Positions 34,255 to 44,805 of a stretch of 64,000 bases of DNA are shown here, in pieces. Under the pieces are notes generated by a model. The model did not search any database, was not told the origin of the DNA, and worked only from the letters and a program-made list of their open reading frames with translations. The translations under genes were made by a program, and so were the position numbers. How positions within the stretch are numbered: position 1 is the stretch's first letter; every line of letters starts with the position of its first letter. Origin of the DNA: Rubinisphaera margarita (lineage in GTDB: Bacteria > Planctomycetota > Planctomycetia > Planctomycetales > Planctomycetaceae); NCBI RefSeq assembly GCF_022267515.1, contig NZ_JAKFGB010000011.1, forward strand, positions 106,338 through 170,337. The letters are read 5' to 3'.

Positions 34255-35913
34255 ATGTCCCAGATAACAACGGATAACACGACCGATCACAATCAGCTGC
34301 ATCAGATTGCAGAGCGGCTCTCCGACCGCTTCGATTGCGGCATTGAAATCTGGCGGAAGATGAACGACTGGATGCCGGTCGTCCGTGGAGACGATCGCCT
34401 CAGCCCGTCTTCGGTGCTCGATGTTCACTTCTATATCAGCACCTCAAAATTGACGAACGACCCGGCCCTGCGGCAGATCAATCCGGAGCAGAGCCTGTTT
34501 ATTCTCCCGGTCGATTCCCGATCGGGGTTTCAGACCGTTGCGGTCGGCATCTGCTCGCACAGTTCCGAAGCCCTGTTGCAGAACGCTCTTCAACAGGAAT
34601 CTGTGATCGAAGAGCTGCATGCGCGAGAGAAATCGCAGGCCGAACAGGTCGATCTGTACGCCGCCCAGGTCACCGCGGACTTCGAAGAAATGACCTGGCT
34701 GCGGAATCTGGCGCAACAACTCGGATCCTGCACCGTGGAACGCAGCCTGGAATCGCTGGCCAGCGCGACCCTGGAAATGCTGGCCGATTTGATTCGCTGC
34801 AAGACGGTGGCGCTCATCACCCCTCGCCAGAACCAGCGCGACGATGAAGATGAATTTGACGTTTTGCTCTGGGGGCAGTCGTTCCCGCGGAAGAGCTGCT
34901 GCGATCTGATGCTGCTGGTTCGCGAGGATGCGTTCAAGCAGCCAGTGGTCTGGAATCGCGATCGCGTGCGGGCGGCTGGCGATAAAGTTCCGTCGGGTGT
35001 CAACAGTTTCATCGTGACTCCGCTGCGGAAAGATGGCACAACGTACGGCTGGCTGACCGCGATCAACAAGAAGAAAGACCTCAACGGTCAGATCCGCAGC
35101 CATCTTCACGATGATCTCGAAGGCATCAGTGAACTCGAGTTCGGCACGTCCGAAGCAACGCTCGTCAGTTCGACCGCCAGCCTGCTGGCCTCACATGCCA
35201 AGAACCTGGAGCTGTTCCAGCAGCAACAGAATTTGCTTATCGGCGTTATCCGGACGATGATGAACTCGCTCGACGCCAAAGATCCCTACACCTGCGGTCA
35301 CAGCGACCGCGTCGCCCAGTATGCCCGGATCATCGCCGAGAACCTCGGGTTGCCGGCTGATGAGTGTGAGAATATCTACGTCACCGGGCTGGTGCACGAC
35401 ATTGGCAAGGTCGGCGTTCCCGATCACATTCTGAAGAAGCCGGGCCGGTTGACTGATGAAGAGTTTGACGAGATCAAGAAGCATCCCCGCATCGGGTTCG
35501 TGATTCTGCAGCATCTTTCGGCTTTCTCATTCGTGCTTCCGGGCGTGTTGCATCATCACGAATCGATGGACGGCACCGGGTATCCGGATCAGCTCAAAGG
35601 CGAGGACATCCCGCTTCACGCCCGCATCCTGGCCGTGGCCGATGCCTACGACGCGATGACGAGCACCCGTCCGTATCGCGATGGCATGCCGGTCCGAAAA
35701 GCCGTCAGCATTCTGCTTGAGGGCCGCCACACACAGTGGGACGCCGCCTGCGTCGACGCGTTTCTCGACAGCATGCCAACCGTGCTCGAAATCACGATTG
35801 AAGCCAACCGCCAGAAGGAAAAGATTCTTCGTAATTCCACGGCCTGGCATGAGATCCTTCAGCAGGAGATCACCAACGTGCAGGAAGCGGTCGCAGCCGT
35901 GACCTTTGTGTAA
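34255..35913 (+). CDS. HD-GYP domain protein with GAF-like sensory region
   Basis: Likely a cyclic-di-GMP phosphodiesterase. From the ATG at 34255, 552 residues. A helical/GAF-like sensory region (about 130-335, LASATLEMLADLIRCKTVAL, SFIVTPLRKDGTTYGWLTAI) precedes a full HD-GYP domain (about 360-520): CGHSDRVAQYA, GLVHDIGKVGVP (HD pair), HHHESMDGTGYP and ILAVADAYDAMTSTRPYR. All metal and GYP residues are present. It leads a plus-strand operon of minor pseudopilins (15-base gap), which suggests c-di-GMP control of this machine. Confidence 0.93.
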   Translation: MSQITTDNTTDHNQLHQIAERLSDRFDCGIEIWRKMNDWMPVVRGDDRLSPSSVLDVHFYISTSKLTNDPALRQINPEQSLFILPVDSRSGFQTVAVGICSHSSEALLQNALQQESVIEELHAREKSQAEQVDLYAAQVTADFEEMTWLRNLAQQLGSCTVERSLESLASATLEMLADLIRCKTVALITPRQNQRDDEDEFDVLLWGQSFPRKSCCDLMLLVREDAFKQPVVWNRDRVRAAGDKVPSGVNSFIVTPLRKDGTTYGWLTAINKKKDLNGQIRSHLHDDLEGISELEFGTSEATLVSSTASLLASHAKNLELFQQQQNLLIGVIRTMMNSLDAKDPYTCGHSDRVAQYARIIAENLGLPADECENIYVTGLVHDIGKVGVPDHILKKPGRLTDEEFDEIKKHPRIGFVILQHLSAFSFVLPGVLHHHESMDGTGYPDQLKGEDIPLHARILAVADAYDAMTSTRPYRDGMPVRKAVSILLEGRHTQWDAACVDAFLDSMPTVLEITIEANRQKEKILRNSTAWHEILQQEITNVQEAVAAVTFV

Positions 35914-35928
35914 CCGGGAAATTCTTCC

Positions 35929-36387
35929 ATGAACGCAGGACGCACAACACGCAATGGATTCACCCTGGTCGAGCTCGTGGTCGTGCTTTTGATCATGGGC
36001 ATCGTCTCGGCTGTCGCTGTGCCGCGTTTTTTCGATGTTCAGAATATCCGACTCAATCAGGCGTGCGAGCTCGTGGCTAGTGACCTGAAATGGGCCCGGC
36101 ACCTGGCCATGGCCCGAAGTACTCCGATCACCGTCGTCTTCAATAAAGACACCGAGTCGTACGCGATTCAGGGCGTGATGGACCGGGATCACAAGCAGTC
36201 GCCCCACGGCGTCGATTTAACACAAGCTCCGTTCGAAGTGGAAATCAAAGGGGCCAATTCTGGACAGGATATCGTATTTGACCACTTCGGAGCTCCGGAC
36301 GATGACATCGATGTCGAACTGGAGATCAACGGACTGACGAAAAAGGTCAAAGTCGATAAACACTCCGGATGGGTAACGATCGAATGA
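35929..36387 (+). CDS. Minor pseudopilin, GspH type
   Basis: 152 residues. Prepilin motif NGFTLVELVVVLLIMGIVSA (cleavage after Gly, Glu at +5), then a GspH-like head (LVASDLKWARHLAMARSTPITV, typical of the GspH/FimT domain). ATGA overlap with the next gene at 36384-36387. Second gene of the HD-GYP operon. Confidence 0.9.
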   Translation: MNAGRTTRNGFTLVELVVVLLIMGIVSAVAVPRFFDVQNIRLNQACELVASDLKWARHLAMARSTPITVVFNKDTESYAIQGVMDRDHKQSPHGVDLTQAPFEVEIKGANSGQDIVFDHFGAPDDDIDVELEINGLTKKVKVDKHSGWVTIE

Positions 36388-36896
36388 GAACGTCTCCGTT
36401 AAATGCCCGCCGAGCGTTTACGCTCGTGGAAATAACACTGTCGCTCGTCGGGACCTCCGTCCTCGTGGGTGGCATGATGTCGGCCTTGTACGTCACGATG
36501 AAATCGCTCGATCCGAATCTGTCAAATGCGAGCGTCATGCTCACCGTAACCGACGTGCTCCATCAAATGCGGGAGCTCCAGTTCACGACGGAATTCCTGG
36601 ATCAGATGACACGTGAAGTCGAAGTCTGGGTCCCCGATCGTGACGATGATGACGACGAAGAGAAGATCAACTACCGCTGGTCGGGCATTCCGGGAGATCC
36701 GTTGATCAGGGAATACAACGGCCACAATATCGACATTGTCCCTAAGGTCTATCACTTTTCTCTCAGCTATATCAGCTCCGGAACGTACACCATTGGAGTG
36801 ACCATCGAACTACAGTCCACGCCACGGGCCAGCGACCGGGTGCAGATTGAACTTCCAATTCTCAACAAGCCGCGAACCTATCAGTACGACGATTAA
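36384..36896 (+). CDS. Minor pseudopilin-like protein
   Basis: About 170 residues from the ATG at 36384 that overlaps the previous stop. Prepilin-like leader with RRAFTLVEITLSLVGTSVLV (cleavage before F; Glu at +5). The head is not a recognised Gsp type; it has an acidic loop RDDDDDEEK and beta strands in the second half. Probably a GspI/J-type minor subunit by position. Confidence 0.82.
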   Translation: MRTSPLNARRAFTLVEITLSLVGTSVLVGGMMSALYVTMKSLDPNLSNASVMLTVTDVLHQMRELQFTTEFLDQMTREVEVWVPDRDDDDDEEKINYRWSGIPGDPLIREYNGHNIDIVPKVYHFSLSYISSGTYTIGVTIELQSTPRASDRVQIELPILNKPRTYQYDD

Positions 36897-36922
36897 ACCG
36901 TATTGCAGATCAGACGCAAATC

Positions 36923-37480
36923 ATGAACGCTCTCCATCGCCAGCCATCGAATGCCCGAAAGGGATTCTCGCTACTCGAAGTGAGTATCTGCTCGCTGTTG
37001 GTCGCGGTGTTGATGATTGCGTCGCTCCGCTGCATGGGAGCCATTGTCGTTGGACGAGAGCACATCGCTCAGCGAGCCATCGCCGACCAGCTGGCCGATG
37101 AACTGCTGTCGGAGATCATGGAGAAATCTTACAAGGACTCGTTCCTGCCGCTCTTCGGGTTGGAGGCTCTGGAGGTCGGCTATAGCAATGGTCCGCGAAA
37201 CTCCTTCGACGATGTCGACGACTACGACAACTGGTCCGTCAGCCCCCCTCGCAATCGGGACAATTCGACTCGGAGCAATCTGAACGGCTGGCGCCGGGAA
37301 GTCAGCGTCGCCTGGGTGACGAAGGCAAATCCCAATCAGACTTCGATCACCGAGACCGGACTAAAACGGATCATCGTGACTGTCAAACGAAACCAGAACA
37401 CTCTTGCCCAGGCAATGGGTTATCGAAGCGAGAGTTTTACAGTCGCCCCCTCACAACGGGGAGGAGGCAACAGTGGTTAA
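36923..37480 (+). CDS. Minor pseudopilin-like protein
   Basis: 185 residues. Prepilin motif RKGFSLLEVSICSLLVAVL (cleavage after Gly, Glu at +5). The head has a helix HIAQRAIADQLADELLSEIM and an acidic loop FDDVDDYDN, with strands near the end (REVSVAWVTK, LKRIIVTVKR). GspI-like in layout. The stop overlaps the GTG start of the next gene by eight bases. Confidence 0.82.
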   Translation: MNALHRQPSNARKGFSLLEVSICSLLVAVLMIASLRCMGAIVVGREHIAQRAIADQLADELLSEIMEKSYKDSFLPLFGLEALEVGYSNGPRNSFDDVDDYDNWSVSPPRNRDNSTRSNLNGWRREVSVAWVTKANPNQTSITETGLKRIIVTVKRNQNTLAQAMGYRSESFTVAPSQRGGGNSG

Positions 37481-38450
37481 TTGCATACTATCGACAGCGG
37501 AGACCGCATTTCCCTCTCGCCGACGAGGAGCCGCGCTCTATATGCTTGTGATTACGATCTCGTTGTTGGTCTCGATCACGGGATTAGCCGGTGTCAACCT
37601 GGTCAGACTGCAGCGAGAACACATGTCTATGGCTCTCGAAATCCAAAAGGCCCGCAGGCTGGCCCGATCAGCTGTCGAACTTGCACACGACAAATTGTTA
37701 CTGACCAACGAATGGCGGACAGCCTATGCGTCAGGCTTCGAATCGACGCCATTCGCTCCGGACGGGTTCGATGGCAACATGAGTTGGAGAGTTTCTGACA
37801 GCGATGGAAGCTTTACCAACAACGACATCCAGCTGCGTATCGATGGAATCGGCCGCATCGGCCAGACCACCCAGGTGATATCTTGCCATTTTAAGAGTGT
37901 CGTTGGCCCCACCGAACTCCGCTCTTTCAGTGCACTGTTAGGCAACTCCGACGATGACCTAAAAAACGACAAATGGTGGGGGCAGTATCTCAAGCCGTCC
38001 CTGCCCGGATCAGCGACCGCGTATCGCGTGACAAGCATTCAGTTCTATTGCCGGAGAATCGAGAGAGAGGACTTCTCCGTCTCCATCTATACTGCCAACG
38101 CCTTCAATAAGCCTGGCACTCTTATCGATGTCACTTCGACGAAAAGTGATCACTATTCAACGAGTTGGTCGTGGGTCACGGTTCCGATCGCAGGGTCCCA
38201 ATGGGTCGACGTTGCGAACGGCATCTGCCTGACGATCACCACTAGCAGCACGATCACCCCCCTACGTTTGTATTACAAAGGCGGAGGCGTGTTTGAGTCC
38301 AACTCTGCAATGCTGCGCGGAAGCCCGAGTGGATGGAACTCCGTCGAAACCAACAAAGCCATCTGGTACAAGGTCCAAGGAGAGTACCGAACCAATCCGG
38401 CTGATATCGATATCACCCCCGGCTCGTTCCACTGGGGCGCCGCCCCATGA
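37473..38450 (+). CDS. PilX/GspK-like minor pilin with a large C-terminal adhesin-like domain
   Basis: 325 residues from GTG at 37473, chosen because AGGAGG lies five bases upstream and it overlaps the preceding stop. N-terminal hydrophobic helix RRGAALYMLVITISLLVSIT lacks the usual Glu at +5 but resembles PilX/GspK. The second half (about 140-310) is a beta-rich domain with pattern FSVSIYTANAFNKPGTLID and GICLTITTSSTITPLRLYY, like beta-sandwich choice-of-anchor or carbohydrate-binding domains. It may sit at the tip of the fibre. End of the operon. Confidence 0.75.
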   Translation: MVNCILSTAETAFPSRRRGAALYMLVITISLLVSITGLAGVNLVRLQREHMSMALEIQKARRLARSAVELAHDKLLLTNEWRTAYASGFESTPFAPDGFDGNMSWRVSDSDGSFTNNDIQLRIDGIGRIGQTTQVISCHFKSVVGPTELRSFSALLGNSDDDLKNDKWWGQYLKPSLPGSATAYRVTSIQFYCRRIEREDFSVSIYTANAFNKPGTLIDVTSTKSDHYSTSWSWVTVPIAGSQWVDVANGICLTITTSSTITPLRLYYKGGGVFESNSAMLRGSPSGWNSVETNKAIWYKVQGEYRTNPADIDITPGSFHWGAAP

Positions 38451-38459
38451 TCCAAGACG

Positions 38460-40208
<1,749 letters not shown>

Positions 40209-40388
40209 GCGATTCAGGAGTCATCAGGAGACGGGACAAATTCGACTGTCGGAATTGTTTCACGGTCGGAAGTTTGTTGCAATGTCGGTTCCAGATCCTC
40301 CGGCGGCGAAACAGCGAAATCCGCATTGAGCCTTTCCGGCCGCCCGCCCGGAGTCGTCTTCAAGTCCTACATCTCAGGAGACTTCCGC

Positions 40389-41816
40389 GTGCGCACAGTC
40401 CTGATCTTCTCTCTCGCCGCCGTGACGACGTTTTTCTCCGGCATCGACTCAGCCTCCGCCGCTCCGCCGAATATCCTGATCATCATGGCCGATGACTGTA
40501 CGTACAACGATCTCCCGCTGTACGGAGGACAGAACGCGAAAACGCCTCACATCGACCAGTTCGCCCGCGAAAGCCTCACGTTCAACCGGGCCTATCTCGC
40601 CGAAGCGATGTGCCAGCCCTGCCGCTCGGAACTGTTCACCGGGCTTTATCCTCTGGGCAATGGCTGTGCGTGGAACCATTCCGGCAGCCTGCCCGAGACG
40701 AAGAGCCTGCCGCATCACTTCAAACCGCTCGGTTATCGCGTTGGCATCTCCGGCAAGGTGCACGTCAAACCGGACTCGGCCTATCCCTTCGAGAACGTCG
40801 ACGGTTTCGACCAGAACTGCGTCCGCAATCCGACTCAGCAGCATAGCTTGAACGGCATCGCCGAGTTCATGACTCGCGATCAGAAGCAACCCTTCTGTCT
40901 GGTCGTCGCCCTGGTCGAACCGCACGTACCCTGGGTGATGGGCGATGCCAGTCAATACCCGCCCCGCTCCATCAAATTGCCCGCCAACATCGCCGACACG
41001 CCTGTGACCCGCAAAGACTTTGGCCGCTACCTGGCCGAGATCACCTACATGGACGGGCAGGTCGGCGAGATTCTCGACGTGCTTGACGAGCATGACCTGA
41101 ACGACGACACGCTCGTCCTGTTCACCTCCGAACAGGGCTCGCAGTTCCCCGGCTGCAAATGGACCAACTGGGACACCGGCCTGCACACCGCGCTGGTCGC
41201 CCGCTGGCCCGGCCAGATTGAAGCCGGCCAGCGAACCGATGCCCTCGTACAATACGCCGACGTCGTCCCGACTCTACTCGAGTTGGCCGGTGGTCAACCA
41301 GTCAGCGAAGTCGACGGCTCCAGCTTCGCCAGTGTGCTGCGTGGCGAGAAGAACTCTCATCGCGAATTCGTGTACGGCATTCACAACAATATCCCCGAAG
41401 GACCGGCTTATCCGATCCGCACGGTCAGCAACGGCGAATTCCGGTACATCCGCAACCTCACCCCCGGCGAGATCTACATCGAAAAGCATTTGATGGGCAA
41501 GCAGAATCGCGGCGAGCTCAACAACCCGTACTGGGCGACCTGGATCTTCACCGCCTGGGAGAAGCCCCGAACGTACAACCTCGTGAAACGCTACATGAAC
41601 CGCCCGCCCGAAGAGTTCTACCACACATCGTCTGATGCCTACGAAATGGAGAACCTGGCCGATGATTCGCAGTTCGCCGAAGAGAAGAAGAAACTCTCCG
41701 CCGAACTCGACCGCTGGCTGAAATCCCAGAACGACCCCGGCATCCCGATGGACACCCACGAAGCCATCCAGGCCGCCAAGGATGGTAAGCACCTGTATTC
41801 CTCGCGGGAGGAGTGA
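40389..41816 (+). CDS. Secreted sulfatase with C-x-P-C-R active-site variant
   Basis: 475 residues from GTG at 40389, chosen because AGGAG (40376-40380) is eight bases upstream and a signal peptide follows at once (RTVLIFSLAAVTTFFSGI, cleavage near ASA-AP). The frame is open far upstream, antisense to the kinase, but that part is not real. The sulfatase core has MADDCTYNDLP and the motif C75-QPC78-R79, in which Cys replaces the usual Ser at the fourth position. C75 can still become formylglycine. The last part is charged. Convergent with a repeat-rich gap; the substrate is unknown. Confidence 0.9.
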   Translation: MRTVLIFSLAAVTTFFSGIDSASAAPPNILIIMADDCTYNDLPLYGGQNAKTPHIDQFARESLTFNRAYLAEAMCQPCRSELFTGLYPLGNGCAWNHSGSLPETKSLPHHFKPLGYRVGISGKVHVKPDSAYPFENVDGFDQNCVRNPTQQHSLNGIAEFMTRDQKQPFCLVVALVEPHVPWVMGDASQYPPRSIKLPANIADTPVTRKDFGRYLAEITYMDGQVGEILDVLDEHDLNDDTLVLFTSEQGSQFPGCKWTNWDTGLHTALVARWPGQIEAGQRTDALVQYADVVPTLLELAGGQPVSEVDGSSFASVLRGEKNSHREFVYGIHNNIPEGPAYPIRTVSNGEFRYIRNLTPGEIYIEKHLMGKQNRGELNNPYWATWIFTAWEKPRTYNLVKRYMNRPPEEFYHTSSDAYEMENLADDSQFAEEKKKLSAELDRWLKSQNDPGIPMDTHEAIQAAKDGKHLYSSREE

Positions 41817-41843
41817 CAGGATCTGGTTGATTCGCCCTGTCCA

Positions 41844-41900
41844 CCGGGGTGGCCCCGAAAGATTCTTTCGGGGCGGCGCAGCCGTCGGAGGAGTGAGATT
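41844..41900 (+). repeat. Family V hairpin repeat
   Basis: CCGAAAGATTCTTTCGG hairpin followed by GGCGGCGCAGCCGTCGG. An inverted, diverged copy lies at 54891-54946. Both follow a coding gene end or start closely. Confidence 0.7.
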
Positions 41901-42079
41901 TGACGTGTTGTTCCTTCACGTTCCCTCAAGTCGATCTAAGTGGGCGACGTATTCTCAAGCGACGTGAAACTGCAGTCTCCCACGGCTGGGAATGTGGGAT
42001 CTATTGTGGCGAGGGTTTCGCAGATTTATGCGACCCAGGGAGATTGTCGAGGAATGGTTAGAAGACGCCCGGGGACATC

Positions 42080-42240
42080 AGTTCCCTCGCCCCCGTGGGG
42101 GAGAGGGTTAGGGTGAGGGGGAAATGCGGGTGACAGGCTCCACGGGCCGTTGATTCTCATTTGTATGGAACATCGCTGGTTGATCGCCCCCTCATCCGCC
42201 CTTCGGGCACCTTCTCCCCCTGAAGGGGGCGAAGGGACAT
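42080..42240. repeat. Family IV composite element with inverted ends
   Basis: Left end TCCCTCGCCCCCGTGGGGGA to GTGAGGGGG (to about 42121); right end CCCCCTCATCCGCCC (from about 42187) to GGGGGCGAAGGGA. Outer and inner halves match as inverted repeats, each end carries its own hairpin, and a 65-base unique core lies between. Same architecture as family II. Similar GAGAGGGTTAGGGTGAGGGG repeats are common in bacterial genomes. Confidence 0.75.
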
Positions 42241-42381
42241 GATCCGCCGCGCTACGAGAAATGGCCAGTCTATTGCATCATCTGGTTGAAACCCTTGGAG
42301 TAATACATCCCACGTTCCGCGTCGCCCTGATCGCACAGCTGCCAGAGCCACCCGTTGAAGGAGGTTCCGTGAATCACGCTA

Positions 42382-44130
42382 TCACTTCAGCATCTTCAAA
42401 AACTGCTTCGCCGTCTTCGTATTCGCGACGTCTTTCTTCGTCAGTCCGGCTCGCCGCGCCTGGTAGACGCCCCAGACCATTTTGTCGAAGCCGCCGGTGG
42501 AGTGGGCGTCGGTGCTGATGACGATCGGGATCCCGTAGTCTTTCGCCTGAGCCGCCCGGACGTCGTCCAGATCAACACGGGCGGGGTGGGCGTTAATCTC
42601 CATCATCACGCCGTAATCGGCGGCTGCTTTGAAGATGGTTTCGTAATCGACATCCGCCCCCGGCCGCTTGCCGAGGAGCCGCCCGGTGGGATGGCCGATG
42701 ATGTCGACATGCGGATTTTGAATCGCGGTCAGCAGTCGCTCGGTGATCTTCTCTCGCGGCTGCTTCAACCCGTAATGCAGCACGGCAATCACCCACTCGG
42801 CTTCGGCCAGCACATCGTCCGGCAGATCCATCGTGGCGTCTTCGAGGATGTCGCATTCAATGCCGCAAAGGACTTCGATGTCGTCGTACTTCTTACGGAT
42901 CTTCTGGATCTCTTTCCAGTGCGCCCGCAGCCGATCGGCATCGAGCCCGTTGGCCATCATCACCCGCTTGGAGTGGTCCGTAATGGCGATGTATTTCAAA
43001 CCGCGTTCGCGAGCCCCTTCGATCATCTCTTCAATCGTCGCCGTGCCGTCGGTGGCGGTCGTGTGCATGTGCAGATCGCCACGGATGTCGGACAGTTCCA
43101 GCAGATCGGGCAGCCCACCTGATTCGATCGCTTCAAACTCCCGGCGATCCTCTCTCAACTCAGGTGGAACCCAGGGAAGATCGAGGGCGGCATAGACCTC
43201 TTCTTCGGTCTCAGCATTGAGTTGCTCTTCGCCGCGAAACAGACCGTATTCATTCAGCTTGAGATCACGGTCTTTGGCCATCCGCCGCGTGACGATGTTG
43301 TGTTCCTTCGAGCCGGTGAAGTACTGCAGAGCGGCTCCAAAACTCTCCTTCGGCACGACGCGGAGGTCCATTTCCATCCGCATCCGATTGCCATCCGGCG
43401 TGATACAGGGGGCGAGCGGCCGAAACCGGACCCGCTGTTTGGTCTCGCCGCGAGCGAGGACTTTATCGAGCTGCGGATGAGCTTCCAGATAATCCATCGC
43501 CTCGCCTGGATCGTCGGCGGTGACGAGCATATCGAAGTCCCCGACCGTCTCCTTGAGCCGCCGCACACTCCCGGCAACTGCGATCTGATGCACCGACTTC
43601 AGCTTGCGAAGTTCCTCGGCAATGCCATCGACAAACGGCTTGGCATCGGCCAGATACATTCGCACGCCGGAGCGTTCCAGATGCACCAGCCCATCAAGGA
43701 TGATCTGCTCGGTCTTCTTGCCGAAGCCCTTCTTCTCGGCAATCGTCCCCTGCTCCGCCGCGTGTTTGAGTTTATCGAGCGAGGAGAGTTTCAACTCGCG
43801 ATACAGCGTGGCCACCTTCTTCGGACCGAGCCCCGGGATTCGGAGCATCCGCACGACGTCTTCCGGCACCTTTTCTTTGAGCTCAGCCAGTTGCGGCAAC
43901 TCGCCCGTTTCGAGAATCACGCGGATCTTCTCCGCCAGATCCTTCCCAATCCCCGGCAGATCCTGCAGCGACCGGGAATCATCAGCGACCAGTGTTTCGA
44001 GAGCTTCCGGCAGACTTTCGATCGTCCGAGCGGCATTGCGATAGGCCCGCACGCGAAACGCGTTGGCCCCTTCGAGTTCAAGAAGATCGGCGAGCTGTTC
44101 AAACTTGTCGGCAATTACGGCGTTGTTCAT
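42382..44130 (-). CDS. polX: DNA polymerase X family protein with PHP domain
   Basis: Gap-filling polymerase with a PHP 3'-5' exonuclease/phosphatase domain, used in DNA repair. From the ATG at 44128-44130 about 582 residues. Helix-hairpin-helix (LPGIGKDLAEKI, about 60-70; LGPKKVATLYREL), the nucleotidyltransferase motif GSVRRLKETVGDFDMLV with its Asp pair, and a third Asp in RMEMDLRVV. The PHP domain from about 335 has DLHMHTTATDG, AITDHSKR, GIECDI and ISTDAHST. Complete. A longer frame to 44214 overlaps no ribosome site. Flanked by repeat clusters on both sides. Confidence 0.95.
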   Translation of the reverse strand: MNNAVIADKFEQLADLLELEGANAFRVRAYRNAARTIESLPEALETLVADDSRSLQDLPGIGKDLAEKIRVILETGELPQLAELKEKVPEDVVRMLRIPGLGPKKVATLYRELKLSSLDKLKHAAEQGTIAEKKGFGKKTEQIILDGLVHLERSGVRMYLADAKPFVDGIAEELRKLKSVHQIAVAGSVRRLKETVGDFDMLVTADDPGEAMDYLEAHPQLDKVLARGETKQRVRFRPLAPCITPDGNRMRMEMDLRVVPKESFGAALQYFTGSKEHNIVTRRMAKDRDLKLNEYGLFRGEEQLNAETEEEVYAALDLPWVPPELREDRREFEAIESGGLPDLLELSDIRGDLHMHTTATDGTATIEEMIEGARERGLKYIAITDHSKRVMMANGLDADRLRAHWKEIQKIRKKYDDIEVLCGIECDILEDATMDLPDDVLAEAEWVIAVLHYGLKQPREKITERLLTAIQNPHVDIIGHPTGRLLGKRPGADVDYETIFKAAADYGVMMEINAHPARVDLDDVRAAQAKDYGIPIVISTDAHSTGGFDKMVWGVYQARRAGLTKKDVANTKTAKQFLKMLK

Positions 44131-44228
44131 GGCGAACCATTTCCTGAAGTCCCTGGAGTGTCTGCAGAAATCGTAACGACTGAAGTCGACCGACGAAAAC
44201 GAGAGACAATGCAACGCGAATCCAATCG

Positions 44229-44415
<187 letters not shown>

Positions 44416-44455
44416 GCACTCTCTTCCGCGACCGGCCAAAAACGGTCACCCCCAA

Positions 44456-44746
44456 TCGTAGCGGCGGCATCCTGTCGCCGAATGGACGTTGCGTTCAATA
44501 AGGATGAGACAAGTTCATCACTCTTCATCACGCAACGTGGGTGGCCCGGCCGAAAACGGCGGGGTGACGAAGTCACAAGAGGTCGCGTCATCAGCGAACT
44601 GGTTCTGAAAGCGTCCGATTACTTCACCGACACCCCGCATGGTGCTGCCTCTTGTCGCTGTCGCGACCCGGCCGATGCTGGCCGGGCCACCCGATATCAT
44701 GGTGATGGCATGCCCAATCGACGGCAAGATGCCGCCGCGACGAGGT
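44456..44746. repeat. Composite element with nested inverted repeats (family VII)
   Basis: Outer ends: GTAGCGGCGGCATCCTGTCG (44456 on) against the reverse complement of 44720-44746, CGTCGCGGCGGCATCTTGCC, with few mismatches over about 30 bases. Inside, GGGTGGCCCGGCC (44539-44551) pairs perfectly with GGCCGGGCCACCC (44680-44692). A local hairpin CCCGGCCGATGCTGGCCGGG lies at 44667-44686. No gene is seen inside. Sits 40 bases after family II copy 3. Confidence 0.7.
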
Positions 44747-44754
44747 TGCCAACG

Positions 44755-44784
44755 AAAAAAGCCGGCATCGAAATACCGGCTTTG
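44755..44784 (-). terminator. Terminator of the DJ-1/PfpI gene
   Basis: On the minus strand AAAGCCGGTAT-TTCG-ATGCCGGCTTTTTT: about ten paired bases with a six-T run, 22 bases after the stop. Confidence 0.9.
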
Positions 44785-44805
44785 TTCCAGGATCTCATTC
44801 GAAGA

